NCBI GenBank assembly: GCA_012274445.1
Contig: JAAROD010000015.1
Coordinates: 682,001-746,000, forward strand
DNA length: 64,000 nucleotides
Origin: Sclerotiophoma versabilis
Lineage: Eukaryota > Ascomycota > Dothideomycetes > Pleosporales > Didymellaceae
Direction of reading: 5' to 3'
Shown here: in pieces, positions 13,401 through 27,199 of the stretch
How positions within the stretch are numbered: the stretch's first letter is position 1
Layout of the letters: each line of letters starts with the position of its first letter
Notes under the pieces: model-generated
Told to the model about the DNA's origin: nothing
Seen by the model: the letters and a program-made list of their open reading frames with translations, nothing else
The model's database searches: none
Position numbers and translations under genes: made by a program

Positions 13401-16400
13401 ATAAACTAGATAGATTAGTAGAGAGAGTAGGAAAAGAGCTAATTACTAAATCTATTAAGATAAAGATAGGCGCTAATCTCTTCTCTTAGCTATAGCCTAA
13501 GATTATAGATACTGCTGTATATCTACACAGGATAAGTCCTATAGTAATTTATAGTTTTAGATTACCTAATAAGGTGCTAGATAACTAGTTTAGACAGTAC
13601 TTTAGATAGTATAAACCAGCCTAGATTAGGTACTAAACAGCTAATCTATAACTAGACTAGAGTAGTATATATACCTATAGCTGTAGAGTATATCCTCTTA
13701 AAAGAGATTAAGTAGTAGAGTAAGATAAATATAGATATAAAGTTAATCTATAGAGATATATTAGATATCTAGTTAGCTATTAGGCCTTTAATATCTATAA
13801 AATATAGGTCCTATTAATTAATTAAGTAATAATTACTAGAAATATTAATTTTAATGAATCTCTATTCTATAAAAGAAAGAAGGACAAAGAAATACCTAAA
13901 GATTAAGTAACTAAACTTACTAATATCCTTTATAATAGAGAACTAGCTAATCTAGGCTAGAATATTAATATACCTAACCTTAGAAATTAAACGCAATCTA
14001 AGATAGACAGATTAGCTACTAAGTAACAGCTTAGGGGTAACGTGCCTCTATTAAATAATACAGAAACTAGCCTAGTTCTAGATTATAATATATTAGATAT
14101 AGATACTATATAGAGTGCTTATAAGGCTAGTAATTACCTAAAAATCTATATAGACTAATCTAAAAATATTAGACTTATAACTCTAGAATAAATACCTAAA
14201 CTAACTAATCTAGAAATAGGTGCACTAGGTAGAGGCAATTAAAGTTATTATATAGAGATAGATAGTTAACAGAACGTAAACACACCTATAAGAGCTAGCT
14301 TATCTTATCCTAGTAATTAGATAGGATTATATAAGTTAAGGCAGAAGCGCCTAACTAATTCTAATACTAGCTCTGCTAGTGCTACTTCTATTACTCTAGA
14401 CATAGTAAGGGATATACTAATATAAAGGTTAAGTTAAAGAATTAAAAGTATAGTATCTAAGATAGATTAACTAATAAACATATACATACTACTCTGCAGA
14501 AGAAAGAATTATAATAATTAACTAAGAGGTAGTAGCTAAGAAAGTATTAATATATTAATTGCAGATCTATAAGAAAATAATTAGATAGATAACTTTAAAT
14601 ATATATATCTTCTAGGAACTAACTAGTCCTAGGATAAATAATCTAGCTATAAAACACTAAACGTAGTAGTTATAGAAGCTACGCTAAATAATAAATCTAA
14701 TTAATTAGATTATACTTTATGCTCTTATTAAGATAATCTTCTACTACTACTAAATATATAGAAGTAGCTTCTATAACACTTTCTAAAGACTCTGTTTATA
14801 GACTCTTTAACTAAAGAAATTAATTAGATAATTAAGAAGAGTACCTAGTTAGAGATCCTAGTATCTAAAGTAAAGAATTAACTATTACTATTAAAGTAGG
14901 TATAGACTTATAAATTTAATTAAGATAGCTACTTTATTAAGTGTAAGGCTTAGATTATTATAAGAGAAGATTTATAAGAAACAAATTCTCTTTAATCTAC
15001 CTACGCTGCAACTCTAGTAGCTAAATTATTTAGAGTAGTAATATTAATTGCAGCTTAATTTAATCTAGAAGTAAGATAGTATAATATTATTAGAGTGTTC
15101 CTTAACACTATAATTATAGTAGATAATCTAGTACTCTATAAAATACTAGAAGAATTTAAGAAGAGTAGATACTATATTAGGCTTAATTAAGCACTATATA
15201 GATTAAGAGAATTACTACTTCTTTAGTATAAGAAGTTCTTAAGGTTACTTTAATTAATTAGACTGTAATTAAGCAAAGAAGAGCCCTACCTATTCTATAA
15301 TAAGAGTAAGAAGATTATTATACTCTTCTATATAGATAATATTCTTTTAATCTATTCTAAGACCTATAAGATAGATGCTAAGCTCTTATAGAATAAGATT
15401 ATAGAAAAATATAAGATCTAAGACTAGAGACTAGTTAAATAGTTCCTAGAAATTAGAGTAATCTATAATAGAGAGCTTAGAACTATTACTCTTATATATA
15501 ATATATATATTAATAAGATTACTAAGAAGTTTAGATTAGTAAATAGTATTTTTCTACTAATACTACTCCCCTTAGAAGAACTAATTAAAAATACTAAAGA
15601 AGTAACTAAAAAGAAAATTAAAACGTATTAAGAGAAGGTTAGATCTGTATTATATACAGTAATTATATTATAACCTAATATTATATTTACAGTATCTAAG
15701 CTATTACATTTCCTAACTAATCCTAGTAATAAATATTAAAAAGCTATAGATAGAGTAATTATATACCTGTACAGAATAAGATTAGAAGAAATCTAATATA
15801 GTAATTATAATAGAGCTAAGCTAATAATCTATAGAGATATATCTTTTATAGATAATCTAGAAACTTAATAATTATTCTATAGATACCTAGTTATACTCTT
15901 TAGAAGTCTAATTCTATAGAAAGCTACTAGATAAAGTATAGTAACTACCTCTATAACTAAGGCAGAGCTTCTTACTCTTAAGTATATTACTAAGAAAATA
16001 ATTACACTTAGGCAGTTCTTTAATAAGCTTAATCTTAAGATAAGTAACTAATAGAATATATAGTATAATAACCTTTAAACAATTAGACTAGTAGTAGAGG
16101 CTAATTAATAGATTACTACTTATCTTAGGCATATAGATATACAAAACATATAGCTTAGGTAAGAATATACTAAGAGATTAATCTAGATTAGTTATTTAGA
16201 AACTAATAACATGCTAGCTAATAGATTAACTAAGTTACTTACTTATTAATAGTTTAAGAAGTTTAAGTAACTAATTAACCTATATAAGGTTATTAATAAA
16301 GATAAAGTAATTAAGAAAGATAGAGTTAATAAAGTAGATTAATCTATAAATATAATATTATATATACAAATATACTAAGCAGAATCTATATCTATAAGAG

Positions 16401-16588
16401 ACTAAATAATTAATATAGATAATTAGTTAAGAAAGGCTAAGAAAGTAACTAATTAATATATAGTTAATTAATTAAGTAACTCTATAAGAAGAAGATTAAT
16501 TACTACTATATAAGTAGTAATTAGGTTATAGATATTAGTATTAGATTAATAACTCTAACTAGGAGCTTAGGCCTAAGTACTAGCTTAA
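10499..16588 (+). mobile_element. Ty1/copia retrotransposon remnant B, no LTRs found
   Basis: Plus-strand copia-type gag-pol is readable through RIP stops. A gag-like stretch lies near 10,560-10,870. Near 15,170-15,200 there is the ALYRLREL block (ALYGLRQ in the family), and at 15,326-15,346 the reverse transcriptase FYxDD box reads FYIDN. At about 16,205-16,240 the end of RNase H reads MLANRLTK, matching the family motif MLADxLTK. No repeated terminal sequence was found between 10.5-10.8 kb and 16.3-16.6 kb. The element is therefore probably truncated, lying directly between gypsy A and copia C1. Confidence 0.8.
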
Positions 16589-16857
16589 TATTATATAATT
16601 AAGCTGCTTAGTTAGTTGTATAGAGATTAATTAGCCTAGAGAATCGGCTATAAGCTGCTCTGGAGCTAACTAGAAGCTTATTATATTAGTATAATAGTAA
16701 TAAGTAACTCTAACAGTAAGCAGAAGCTTGCTTTAGATAGGTTACATAACCTACACAGATTTCCTATATATATAATAGATAGCTTTTGTCTAATCTTAGA
16801 TAGGCACTAATTAAATACTATTAATTACCTAAGTATAGTCCTTTAAGCTTAATTATA
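16589..16857 (+). repeat. 5' LTR of copia C1 (269 bp)
   Basis: Repeated at 23907-24175 and, inverted, at 38951-39219 and 31633-31901. The boundary is set where all four copies stop matching: TATTATATAATTAAGC at the left, AAGCTTAATTATA at the right. Confidence 0.92.
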
Positions 16858-17432
16858 GTTATAAGCCTAGCTTCTTAAGAATAGTAGATCTCCCTGTGTA
16901 CTTAGCTAAATAGAGCTTATTAGACGCAGCTTAACTACTCTAATTAAACCTAAATTCTTAGTAACTATAAATTACTACTATAAGTAAGCTAGTTAACTAT
17001 AGCTTATAAGCTTAATTAACTATCCCTATAGGCACCTTCTAACTAAAGTCTTAAACTAACTAGCCTAATTAGTATATATAGCTTATATAGCACGCTAAGC
17101 TGCGTAATATATAAGATCTAGTTAACCTAGATACTCTTAATACTTCTAGTATATATAAGGGAGCTTCTTAGCTACTACTAGGTAGCTTAGAGGATTTCTT
17201 TAGAGCTTCTAAACAACTAGCAGGAAGCTTAATATTTAATAAGAGGCCTCTAGCATACTTAACCTAAAGTTAATTAATATAGCTAATTAACACGCGTATA
17301 CCTTATAGTACCTTAACTCTAATAAGTACTAAAGTGTATAACTAGGAGCTTGCTAAGTATAGGATTAAATTAAGTAAGTAAGCAGCTAGAGCTAAGTGCC
17401 TTTAGAAGCTATAGAACTAGGTTAATACTACT

Positions 17433-20400
17433 ATGTCTCTATTAATTATATTACTAGTAATAGTATAGCTTGTTTTAGGTAATAGTATAACTTTATAATT
17501 ACTTATCTAAGCCCTAAGAGAGGAGCTTACTCCTACCTTACTTAGTACTAAGAACTAAGTATAAGCTAAGTATAGGGCTTACCTTAGAGCTGCTAAGTAG
17601 AGATAAGCTGCTTTATAAGACTAGTACTAGAAGTAGTTATACCTCTATATAAGAGCTAAGGCTTATAAGCTTATAGAGGTTAATAGAGAGCTTACTATCT
17701 AAGACTTCTTAGATATATTAAGCTATAAGATTACCTCTAAATAGGCCTGTACTATATACTAAAGGATTATCTTAGATACTATTCTAGAGCTTAAAACGCT
17801 TACTTTAGACTAAGTAAGTAGAGTCTTTAGTAGCCTAATGTATAAGTATATAATAAGAGTAGAGAAGAATATCTCTAGTATATTTACTACCTTTAGTAAC
17901 TACTTAGACGTTGCCTAAAGCGCTCCTGCTAGTAACTTAAGCTGCTTAGCTATAGGTAATAGCTATAAATGCCCCTGCAAGAAAAAAGAGAACACCTATA
18001 GGTAGAAGGTAACTAAATACTAAGTACTAGAGATAGTAGTAAGAGGCTTATCTATACCTTCTTACTATCTTAAGAAATTACGCTGCTAGAACATACTTTA
18101 GAAGCTTAACTCTAATAACTTTAAGGACCTAAAGAAGTTAATTAAGTAACTTAGCTAGTACTTATAAGCTCCCTGTGCTATTATAGTAGGTAGTGTACCT
18201 TAACCTATAAGTAGAGTACCTAAAGCTAAGTTCCTAGGTAATGTCTAAGCAGCTTTTATTAACCTAAAGATAATAATAAGACTCCTAATAAACTTAGGGG
18301 TAGAGAAGAAGCTAGAGGTCTATAACCTTATAGACTTTAATGCCTATTCTCTATTAGAGAGTATAATTTTAGATAATAGAGCTGCTACTTACCTAGTTAA
18401 TAGCGCAGATAAGCTTATACCTAGTACCTTTATACTAGCTACCTTAATAGACATAGTAGAAGTAAGTACCTAAGTATTCTTTATTATAGGCTAAGGAGCT
18501 TATTTATTTAAGAATACTCTTTATAGAAGGCACAGCCTAAATATAGAGAACCTACTTCTTTAGGATATTATTATAGTAGAAGAATTCTATATTAATATAA
18601 TCTTAGAAGCTTAATTATAAGAAAAAGAGGTATAGTACCTAGGCCTTAATAGTACTCTCTAAGTTAGTTATATTAAAGATCTAAATAGGAGTATTATATG
18701 TGCTACCCTACAGCGTGCTTATAACCTTACTTTCTTTAAATATAAGCTACTATTATACTACTTTCTAAGCCTATTAAATATAGTAATAATAAAACACTTA
18801 TATAACTTATATTCTAGAAGCTTAATAGAGTAACTATAGTATGCCTAAGCTAGATATCTAGGCCTAGAAGCTCTTTAAGCACTTATATAGCACGCGCATA
18901 GTATATATATAAGTAGAATACTCTAAAAGAACTATAAGGTATATATAACTATATATACTAAGTAGTTTATTTTATACAGACTTTATAAGAAGCCTGCTTA
19001 GCTATTCTAGAGAATTAAATAGGACCTATTTAATATACCTCTAGATAGAGGTAGTAAACTATAGATACTTTTAATTAAGAAGTACTATAGTAGAAAGCTC
19101 TTTATATATATACTATAAGAAAAGACTTAAATTAAGATTTTATATACTCTAACTAATTTCTTAAGCTAGGTAGCTACCTAGTATAAGCTCTATATCTATA
19201 AAATAAGCTAAGATAATAATACTACTATTTTACTATAGTAAAGGAGCTTCTTATATAAATACTAGGCGCTTAAAGTAGAAATTAATATTAAATAGGTTCT
19301 ACTATATATATATAAGCTAAATAGAGCTACTAAAAGAAAGAGCTAAGAGATTATTACTAAGTCTATTAAGATAAGAAGTAGCTTAAACTTACCTAAGAAG
19401 CTCTAGCCTAAAGTAGTTGCAGCAGCAGCCTAGCTCTATAATATAAGCCTGTTATATATAAATAAGCTTTAGAGTTTAAATAAGTAGCTTAACTAGTAGT
19501 TTATATAATACTTCTACTAGTACTAACCTAAGTAGGTAAGAGCAGTTATAGCTAATTTAAGACCTAATTAGAGTAGAATATACGTATACAGCTACTATGC
19601 CTACCCCTTAAATAGAGAATAAGCAGCTAGGCGTAATTAGAGAGACTTTAAAGTTACTCTAAGAGGCTATATTAGGTATTTAGTAGGCTACTAAGCTACT
19701 AATATCTATAGAATATAGGTACTCTAACTTAACTAGGTAATTATAATATATAATATAACCTTTAATAAGGAGCTCTTTTATAGCAGAGATAAGTTAGATA
19801 CTATTCTAGTATTAGAAGTAACTGCTATAATTAAGATACTCTATAAAACTAGTAAAATTATATATATAGAAGATATAATTAAGCTCTCTATTATAAAAAG
19901 AGAAGATCTATTACTTAACTTACCTACTAAGTAATAGCTTAAGAGTAAACCTCTAGAAGGAAGTTAGTTACTAGAAGGCTAGTCTAGTACTAATTAAGCT
20001 TCTAAAGATAAGACTACGTAATTAGTTAGCTTAGCTAGTAAACTAATAGAGATTTATATAGAGTAATAAGATATAGGTCTACTTCTACCTAATCCTACGC
20101 CTAAGCCTAATAATAAGTAGCTTAGTAATAATCTAAAGGCTCCTTATATAGAGACTCTGTCTAGTAACTTATAGAAAGTATACTCTACTATTAAAGAAGA
20201 GAGCTTACTAGCAGGTATTAAGAATTATAATAATCTACCTATTAGACCTAGCTCTCTAATTATTCTTATACTATCTTAGAAAGTAATAAGAGTAGATTAA
20301 CTAAGTATAAGAAGTATAGAAAGGCGCAGGGGCACAGGTATAGCTATTAGGTTAAGCTGTTAGCTCTGCAACTAATAGCGTAATAAGCTTAGAAAAGATA

Positions 20401-22130
20401 ATAGAGGGGCTAATAGAGCAGGCCTATATACTATAATTAGCTTAATTTAATTAGTAGAGTATTTATAAATACTTAAACCTCTATTTAAGTATATAAAAAG
20501 GTATAGAGAGCTTAGAAGAGACCTAATTACTATATATACAGTTATTAATACCTTAGCTCTATAGGCTAAGAAATTAGTTACTTAAATTAAGCAGCGCACA
20601 TACTATAATAAGCTCCTTCTACTCCCTAATAAATAGAAGAAGCTTATATACTACCTACTAGGCGCTCTATTTTACTAGGTATATAAGAAAAAGATATTAA
20701 TACTTATTAAAAAGTATATATAAAAAGAAATTAACTAACTAAGCAGCTTAGATAGGCCTTTACTACTTAAATAGGTCTTTATATATAAGTTTAACTAAGA
20801 TAGATACTTTATAAGATATAAAGCTAGGATTTATATATATAGAGACCTATAGGCTAAGAATTTAATTAAGTTAATCTATACTATAATACTTACTACGTAA
20901 TCTTTTTATACTATAGTAGTAATAGCTGTATAGTTTAACCTTAAGCTATATTAGTATAATATAGTAGGCGTGTTCCTTAATATAAGCTACTAGGACTAGC
21001 TTTAGGTACTCTATAAGCTGCTTAATAAGTTTAGAAAACCTAATTAGGTAGTCTACTTACTATAAGCTCTATATAGACTATATAATTTACTAGTCTTATA
21101 GTATAAGAAGCTGTCTAGCATACTCTAGGCACTTAGTTTAAAGTTATTAAAAGAAGAGCCTTACTTCTTCTTTAATAATAAGTAAAGAATAGTTCTACTT
21201 TTCTATATAGATAATATTCTTCTAGTATATTATAGAAATAATTAAGCTACTATAGAGCAGCTAATAAGCTTACTTATAGGTAAATATTAGATTAAAGATT
21301 ATAGAGCTACTAAATAGTTTCTTAGACTTTAAATTATCTAGAATTAAGCTACTTATACTATTATACTTGCGCATAACTTCTATATTAAGAAGCTTACTTC
21401 TAAATTTAAGGTTATAGATAAGGGGTTGTTTCTAAGTACTCTCTTTCTAATAACTAAGCTCCCTAGGCATAAGAGAGAAGCTTTAAAATAGAAGATTAAA
21501 GCCTATTAGGAGCGTGTTAGGTCTATTCTATACATAGCTATTATAATCTGTCTAGATATAGCTTTTACTATATCTTAACTATTCTATTATCTAACTAACT
21601 TAGGAGCTGCTTACTTTAAGGTAGTAGCTTAGGTTCTTAGCTACCTATATAGAACTAAGCACCTAGGTATAAAGTATAGAGCTTATTCTAGAAGCTAGTT
21701 ACTTATATACAGTAATACCTTATTTACTAATAATAGTTTAACTTATTAATCTTCTTAGAGCTATATTATACAGCTTTTTAGAGGTCTAATTATATAAAAG
21801 GCAGCTTAATAAGCTATAGTAACTACTTTAACTACTAAGGTAGAATTACTAGCTTTAGAGTATATAGCTAAGAAGAGTGTAGCTCTAAAATAATTCCTCT
21901 ATAAACTATAACTTAAGTTAGGTATAGTATAGAAGATCTTTTATAATAACTAGCAGACTATTTAGCTAGTAGTTAAAAAAAGTAAGTAACTTACTACCTA
22001 GCTGCGCTATATAGATATATAAAATATATAGTTAAAATAAGAGTATACTAAAAGTACCTTTACTATTACCTATATAAAGACTAATAAAATGCTAGCTAAT
22101 AGGCTTATAAAAGCGCTGCCTAGGTAAGCC
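17433..22130 (+). pseudogene. RIP-dead gag-pol polyprotein of copia C1
   Basis: A single plus-strand frame runs from the ATG at 17433 with stops of TAG/TAA type only. It can be followed through gag, an integrase core near 19,010-19,270 (containing a YSRKLFIYILQEKTQ stretch typical of copia integrases), the reverse transcriptase box FYIDNILL at 21,201-21,224 (FYxDD in active elements) and the RNase H tail MLANRLIKAL at about 22,087-22,116. Because RIP changes bases without indels, the original frame is intact apart from point stops. Transcripts would be untranslatable. The mirrored copy in C2 has its RT box at 34,578-34,607. Confidence 0.85.
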
Positions 22131-22949
22131 TATAAGCGCTTTTTAGACTATCTTAACCTATTTAATATCTACCTAGATATAGATAGAAGGCAGTATACTA
22201 ATTAGATAATAGGATTAAACTAAGAAAATAAGGTAATTAATAGTAACGTTTTATAGCTAAATAAGTAGCTTAATAGGTAATAATAAGCTTATTATAAGTT
22301 AGAATAAGTTATATAAGTTATAGTTCTATAAATAAAAGCTTATTAATAGAGAAATAAAAAATTAATTTCTTAACTAACTAGAGAGGATACTCCTCTCTCT
22401 AGAGAAAAACCTAGGCTAAGCTTACTAAACTACTAGAGGTAGCTTATTAGAGCGCACTACTAGTAGCTAATAAGCTTAACTTCTAAACTACTCCTACTAA
22501 AGAATCTAGGGCCTCTATATATTAATCTTACTATTATTAAGAAGCCTCTTTATTACCTAGTAGGTAACGCGCAGCTTAGTTACGCACTATAAGCTTATTA
22601 GCTACTAAAGATAAATTATAAGTAGAAATAAGTTACTTATACTAGTAGTAACTCTACTATTAAGCCTAAGCTTATTATATAGCTTAACTCTAATAGGCTT
22701 AGGAAAAGTAGAACTAAGAATAAGCTATTAGACTGCTATTTATAAGCTTATTTTTAGAGATTACCTATAGCTTACAGTATAAGTGCCTAGTAGCGTAGTA
22801 AAAACACCTCTTAGCCTATTAGCTACTTAGCTAATTATAGTAAAGAGTAGCTGTGCTGCTTATTAGCAGTATAGCTATATAACCTCTATAGGGGGTAGTG
22901 TAGAGAGCGCCCTTCTAGTAGAGAATAGAGATAGTAGAGTTGTTATTAT

Positions 22950-23920
22950 TATTACTACTGCTAGTGCTAGTACTAGTAGTAGTTATAGTAGTAGAGATAG
23001 AGTTAGAGACCCTAATAGAGCCCCTAGGGCTAGCAGAAGAAGCTTAGTTAGCTAAAGCTAAGCTAGCTAGGTAAGTAAGCAGCTTATAGGTAGTAGCAGC
23101 AGCACAGATAGAGGTAAGGTAGGTAGTAATAGTAGTAGTAGTACGCACTTTACGCTAGGCTTTTAATTGTTTCTAAATAAAAGTTAGCTAAAAGTTTAAA
23201 AAGAGCTATAGAAAAGATAAAGGGAAGCTTGTTTAAATACTGCCTAACTACTATAAAATATAAAAAGGACCTCTAATTAGACTAATTAGGCTAAAAGACT
23301 AATAAATAAGTAAATAAGGCACTAATAAGTTACTTAAAATATAATTTAGGTATACTTATAGCTATTTTAGATATAGACTTAAAGATTATTAAAATAAAGA
23401 AGGGTACCTACTTATATAGCTAATAGAGCTAGTAAAGGTTAAGCCTATAGCGCGCAACCTTTACTGCAGATACTAGCCTCTAGCTGCTACCTAGTTAGCT
23501 ATCTAAATTATTTACTATAACTCTTACTACGCTAGAAATAAGCTTAAAACTAACTATTTAGACGCTTATTTAGCTCTGCTACTAAAGAAGGTACTACTAA
23601 CTAAGCCTAGAAGTAACTTATACGCAATTAAGCAGCTTAGATAGAGTAAAAAACTTATAAATAAGCTGCCTACTAGACTATAAGAAGCTCTTTTAGCTAT
23701 AGTACTATAGTACTAAGGTATAGGAGGATATAAGATAGGATTAAAAGACTAGAGATATTTAAAAAGATTAACTAAGAGGTAACTTAGGCGCTTAGACTCC
23801 TATTTAACTCTATATTTTAGACCTATACTACTAGAAAACTACTAAATAAGCTACTTAACTATAATTTAGCCACTCTCTTATTAAATTAGAGAATAACTAG
23901 AGAGTGTATTGCGTAATTAA
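22950..23920 (+). pseudogene. Extra open stretch downstream of copia RNase H, function unknown
   Basis: After RNase H the element carries about 1.7 kb before its 3' LTR, long for a Ty1/copia element. In one plus-strand frame from about 22,950 to the TAA at 23918-23920 nearly all stops are TAG, replaceable by Gln or Trp. The hypothetical product has a low-complexity, Leu/Val-rich start, then a basic globular-looking part rich in Lys, Arg, Gln and Tyr (for example LLLKKVLLTKPRSNLYAIKQ) ending RExLESVLRN. The antisense frame is also fairly open and encodes a Ser/Thr-rich part in the right-hand copy (32,640-33,350), so strand is not certain. No family was recognised. Confidence 0.4.
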
Positions 23921-24175
23921 GCTGCTTAGTTAGTTATGTAGAGATTAATTAGTTTAGAGAATTAGCTGTAAGCTGCTCTAGAGCTAACTAAAAGCTTATT
24001 ATATTAGTATAATAGTAATAAGCAACCCTAACAGTAAGCAGAAGCTTGCTTTGGATAGGTTACGTAACCTACACAGATTTCCTATATATATAACAGACAG
24101 CTTTTGTCTAATCTTAGATAGGCACTAATTAAATACTATTAATTACCTAAGTATAGTTCTTTAAGCTTAATTATA
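23907..24175 (+). repeat. 3' LTR of copia C1 (269 bp)
   Basis: Same length as the 5' LTR. It keeps several CpG and TpG dinucleotides lost in the 5' copy, for example TATTGCGTAATT against TATTATATAATT, and TTACGTAACC against TTACATAACC. Confidence 0.92.
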
Positions 24176-25583
24176 CTAACTTAATAGTAGATTATATTAT
24201 AATAAATAGTATAACTAGAAGCTTATAAATTACCTATATATAATCTTATCTTATATATAATAACCTTCTCTATTACTATATAGGAAATAATACTAGGCTA
24301 TATAGACTTTAATAAGTAGTTTCTTAACCTTTTTAAATATATATTTATATATAATTCTAAGAAGTATATTACTACTAAGAAAGCCTTATAATACTCTTAG
24401 TTTAAGAAGTTACTTATAGATAATAGTATAGAAGTATATAAGATCTAGCTAGAATATAAAAAAAAGGCTAGGTAATAGAAAGAAGAGTACTAGTACTAGT
24501 AGAAATAGCAGAACTAGTAAGAAAATATATAAGTATACTAGTAGGCCTTATACTAGCGTCTTCTTTATAAATATTTATAGATAATATTAAAGGCAGATAA
24601 ATAGAGCCTAAGTACCTTAAACCTAACTTCTACCTAACTCTACTTAACCTATACCTATATAAGTAGGTACTTCTACCTAACCTCTACTTACGCTAGTACT
24701 ACCTCTACCTAACCTATACCTATACTAGAGGTACTCTAACCTAATCTATACCTATAGCCTATATAACTCTAACCTAACTCTAACCTAATATTAAGTACTC
24801 TAAACCTATTTACTAGTCTAGGTAGAAGAGAAGAAGCTTTATAAGAAAGAGGTAAGAAAGCTAAAAGTAGCTACTATAGCTTATAATAAGTAAGTTATAG
24901 AAGAAAAGTACTAAAAGGTAGTAAAGAAGAAGAAAGAGTAAGAGAGAAAGTATATAGAAGAGTACTAGGCTATTAATACACGTAAAGCTAAGAGAGAATA
25001 TAAGAAAATAAAGTATAACTCTTAAAAAGTATTATAAACTACTTAAAAAGGTAAGTATAAGGCCTTATAGTAATAAGAAGTTAAGAAGAAGTAGAAATAT
25101 AGTTCTATAGCTATATAGAGTAGTAGTATTACTTATAAGCTACTCTTAGTACCTAGGCTAGTAAATAGGTAGAGGTTAAGTAGGGGTTAGGTAGGTTATA
25201 TAACCTACCTCTACCTAACTCTAACCTCTATCTACGCTAGTAGCTGCTAAGAAGGTATAGGTTAGGTTAGAGTAGTACTAGTGTAGGTAGAGGTTAGGTA
25301 GAGGTAGCACTAGCGTAGGTAGGGGTTAGGTAAGCTTAGTTAGTATATCTTAATTTTAGAATTATTACATAGCTAAGAAGGCCTACTTAGAATAACTAGA
25401 ATTTAGCTAGTTAAAAACAGGGTAAAGATATACGTGTATATGCACTCTAAATACAGTATTATAGATAGTTATTATAGTACTTTATTATAGTACTACCTAC
25501 CTAGGTACTTTAAACTCAACCTCTACCTATGCTAGTGCTACTCTAACCTAACCTCTACCTATGCTAGTACTACCTCTACCTAA
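24176..25583. other. RIP-mutated spacer with minisatellite arrays
   Basis: Between copia C1 and gypsy D. Arrays of CTACCTAACCTCTACC-like units with recurring CTACGCTAGTGCTACC are seen at about 24,613-24,830 and 25,505-25,583; at about 25,140-25,345 they occur in both orientations, including a palindromic junction near 25,195-25,215. The array continues, unmutated, right of element D at 40,143-40,290. Between the arrays (24,420-25,100) a plus-strand stretch is Lys/Glu/Gln-rich when TAG is read as Gln, suggesting a coiled-coil coding remnant that I cannot identify. Confidence 0.55.
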
Positions 25584-26080
25584 TATTAAAGTTATACTTT
25601 TAAGTAAAGCTTATAAGCACTATTTATATTAGTTCTTAGAGATAAGCACTAGTATAGAAAAGTCTATAAGAGTTAAAGTTATTACCTAGTAAAACACTAT
25701 AATAATAGAAGGTAATAATAAGTAGTATAGAATAGACTATCTAGCTTAAGAGTTAGAGTTAAGATTCTAAAAACAAACTTAATTAACTAAGTTAAACATA
25801 AACTATAAGAGTTATATTCCTACTAACTATATACTTACTAGAAAATAATACTTATTAATAAGTAACTAGAGTTAGTCTAATAAAATACATAGTATTACTT
25901 ATTAATAAGTAATAATATATAATACTTATTAATAAGTAAGTTATATATATTATACTTATTAATAAGTATATTACGTAACTATATAAAGAGGTTCTTTCTA
26001 GCTCTACCTCTAGTTTATAAATAAGGGCTGTAGTTAGCTACTTAATTACTATGCTGCTTTGTCTATATAGGATTATAACA
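25584..26080 (-). repeat. 3' LTR of gypsy D (497 bp), fully RIP-mutated
   Basis: Direct repeat of 39646-40142, same length, differing only by transitions in the parts compared. It has lost nearly all CpA, TpG and most CpG that the right copy retains in its last 130 bp. Confidence 0.93.
25849..25968. repeat. Four identical 16-bp palindromes in the left LTR of gypsy D
   Basis: TACTTATTAATAAGTA occurs at 25849-25864, 25896-25911, 25923-25938 and 25953-25968. Each is a perfect palindrome. The spacing matches that of the less mutated copies in the right LTR, where the sequence is close to TGCTTGTTAACAAGCA. Confidence 0.9.
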
Positions 26081-27199
26081 CTATTCTTCTTCTTCTTTAG
26101 GTTTATTCTTAAACTATATAACTAGAATCTAGGCTTATATAAAACTAAGCTTATCTCTGTATCTAGTAACTAGTATATTAAGATATCTTCTTACACCTAT
26201 AACCTTTAACTTAGTTTAGAAATTTATTAAGCTAATACTTCTGCTAAAGTTCTTTATAACTATTATTTCTTTAAAGGCTATAAGTACTATATTATACTAA
26301 ATACTATAAAGTATTTAAAGTATACTAAGTATATAAAGGCTAGAAAGCCTTATATTAATATATTATAGAAGTTACTAGATTATACTTATAAAGAGTATAA
26401 AAAGAAGGTAGAAGAAGATAAAACCTTATTAGTAACTATTATTACGTAGTTGTTATAAAATAAGAAGATTCTAAAATAAGCTAAGAATTATGCGTAGTAA
26501 AAGGCGCTGTGTATAGCAAATAAAATAGCTAAATTAGAAGAACTAGATCTTACTAAGAAGATAGATTATCTAGCAGTATTAATAGGTATATATACCTTAC
26601 CTGTAACCTAGGCTACTCTTAGGCTTATTAAGAAGTTTATTATAAACTATAGTACTTCTATACTAATTAGTAGAAGTTTATAAGGTCTGTTAGAGGTTCC
26701 TATATATTTTCTAATTCTAGGTAACCTAACTACTTAACTAGGTATTAAATACTCTTCTTAGTTCTCTAATATATTATTATTTTTTTAACTTTCTACTTAT
26801 TATTACTATTAGCTTAGTAGTAGAAGTCTTTCTAGATTAGTATTCTTAGGTTAGTAGGTTCTAATAGCAAGATATAGAATACTAGATAGATCTTTATATT
26901 CTTAGGTAGCTTAAGTTAATAGTTAACTAGACTAATTTACTTAGAAATAAAAAATAGTCTAACCTTAACCTTGCCTAGTTTTTTTATTACTTTCTATATT
27001 CTAAGTTTTTTTATAAGAAGATAGACCTTATTTCTCTTTTTTAGTTAAGGTGCTGTTTTTTATTTCTAGTTTATATATAAAATAGCTTGTTTTTAAGCTT
27101 ATATAATGTTTTTAAGTAATTTCTAGTATACTTCTTTTAGCCTAACTGCTAAAGCTATTACTAATTCTATCTAAATAGAGTAATTAAGAGATTAGGTAA

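Larger units (their letters stand above)
16589..24175 (+). mobile_element. Ty1/copia retrotransposon C1, complete, RIP-inactivated (7,587 bp)
   Basis: Bounded by two 269-bp LTRs (16589-16857 and 23907-24175) starting TATT and ending TTATA, former TG...CA ends. The order gag, integrase, reverse transcriptase, RNase H is that of Ty1/copia. The copy at 31633-39219 is the same element in reverse orientation and exactly the same length: any position p here corresponds to 55808 minus p there. The 5' flank is CTTAA; the same five bases occur 4 bp beyond the 3' LTR, so a clean target duplication is not visible. An additional open stretch lies between RNase H and the 3' LTR. Confidence 0.93.

Noticed and set aside
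16584..24184. Target duplication CTTAA for copia C1
   Set aside because: CTTAA precedes the 5' LTR, but the right-hand CTTAA is 4 bp beyond the LTR end fixed by the other copies, so it is not a clean duplication.
24613..25583. Telomeric repeat, because of CCTAACC-like strings
   Set aside because: There is no TTAGGG/CCCTAA tract; units are longer and include CTACGCTAGTGCTACC. It is an interstitial minisatellite.
25849..25968. CRISPR array (four identical 16-bp repeats)
   Set aside because: The repeats are inside an LTR, spacing is irregular (47, 27, 30), the genome is eukaryotic and no cas genes exist. They are LTR palindromes.
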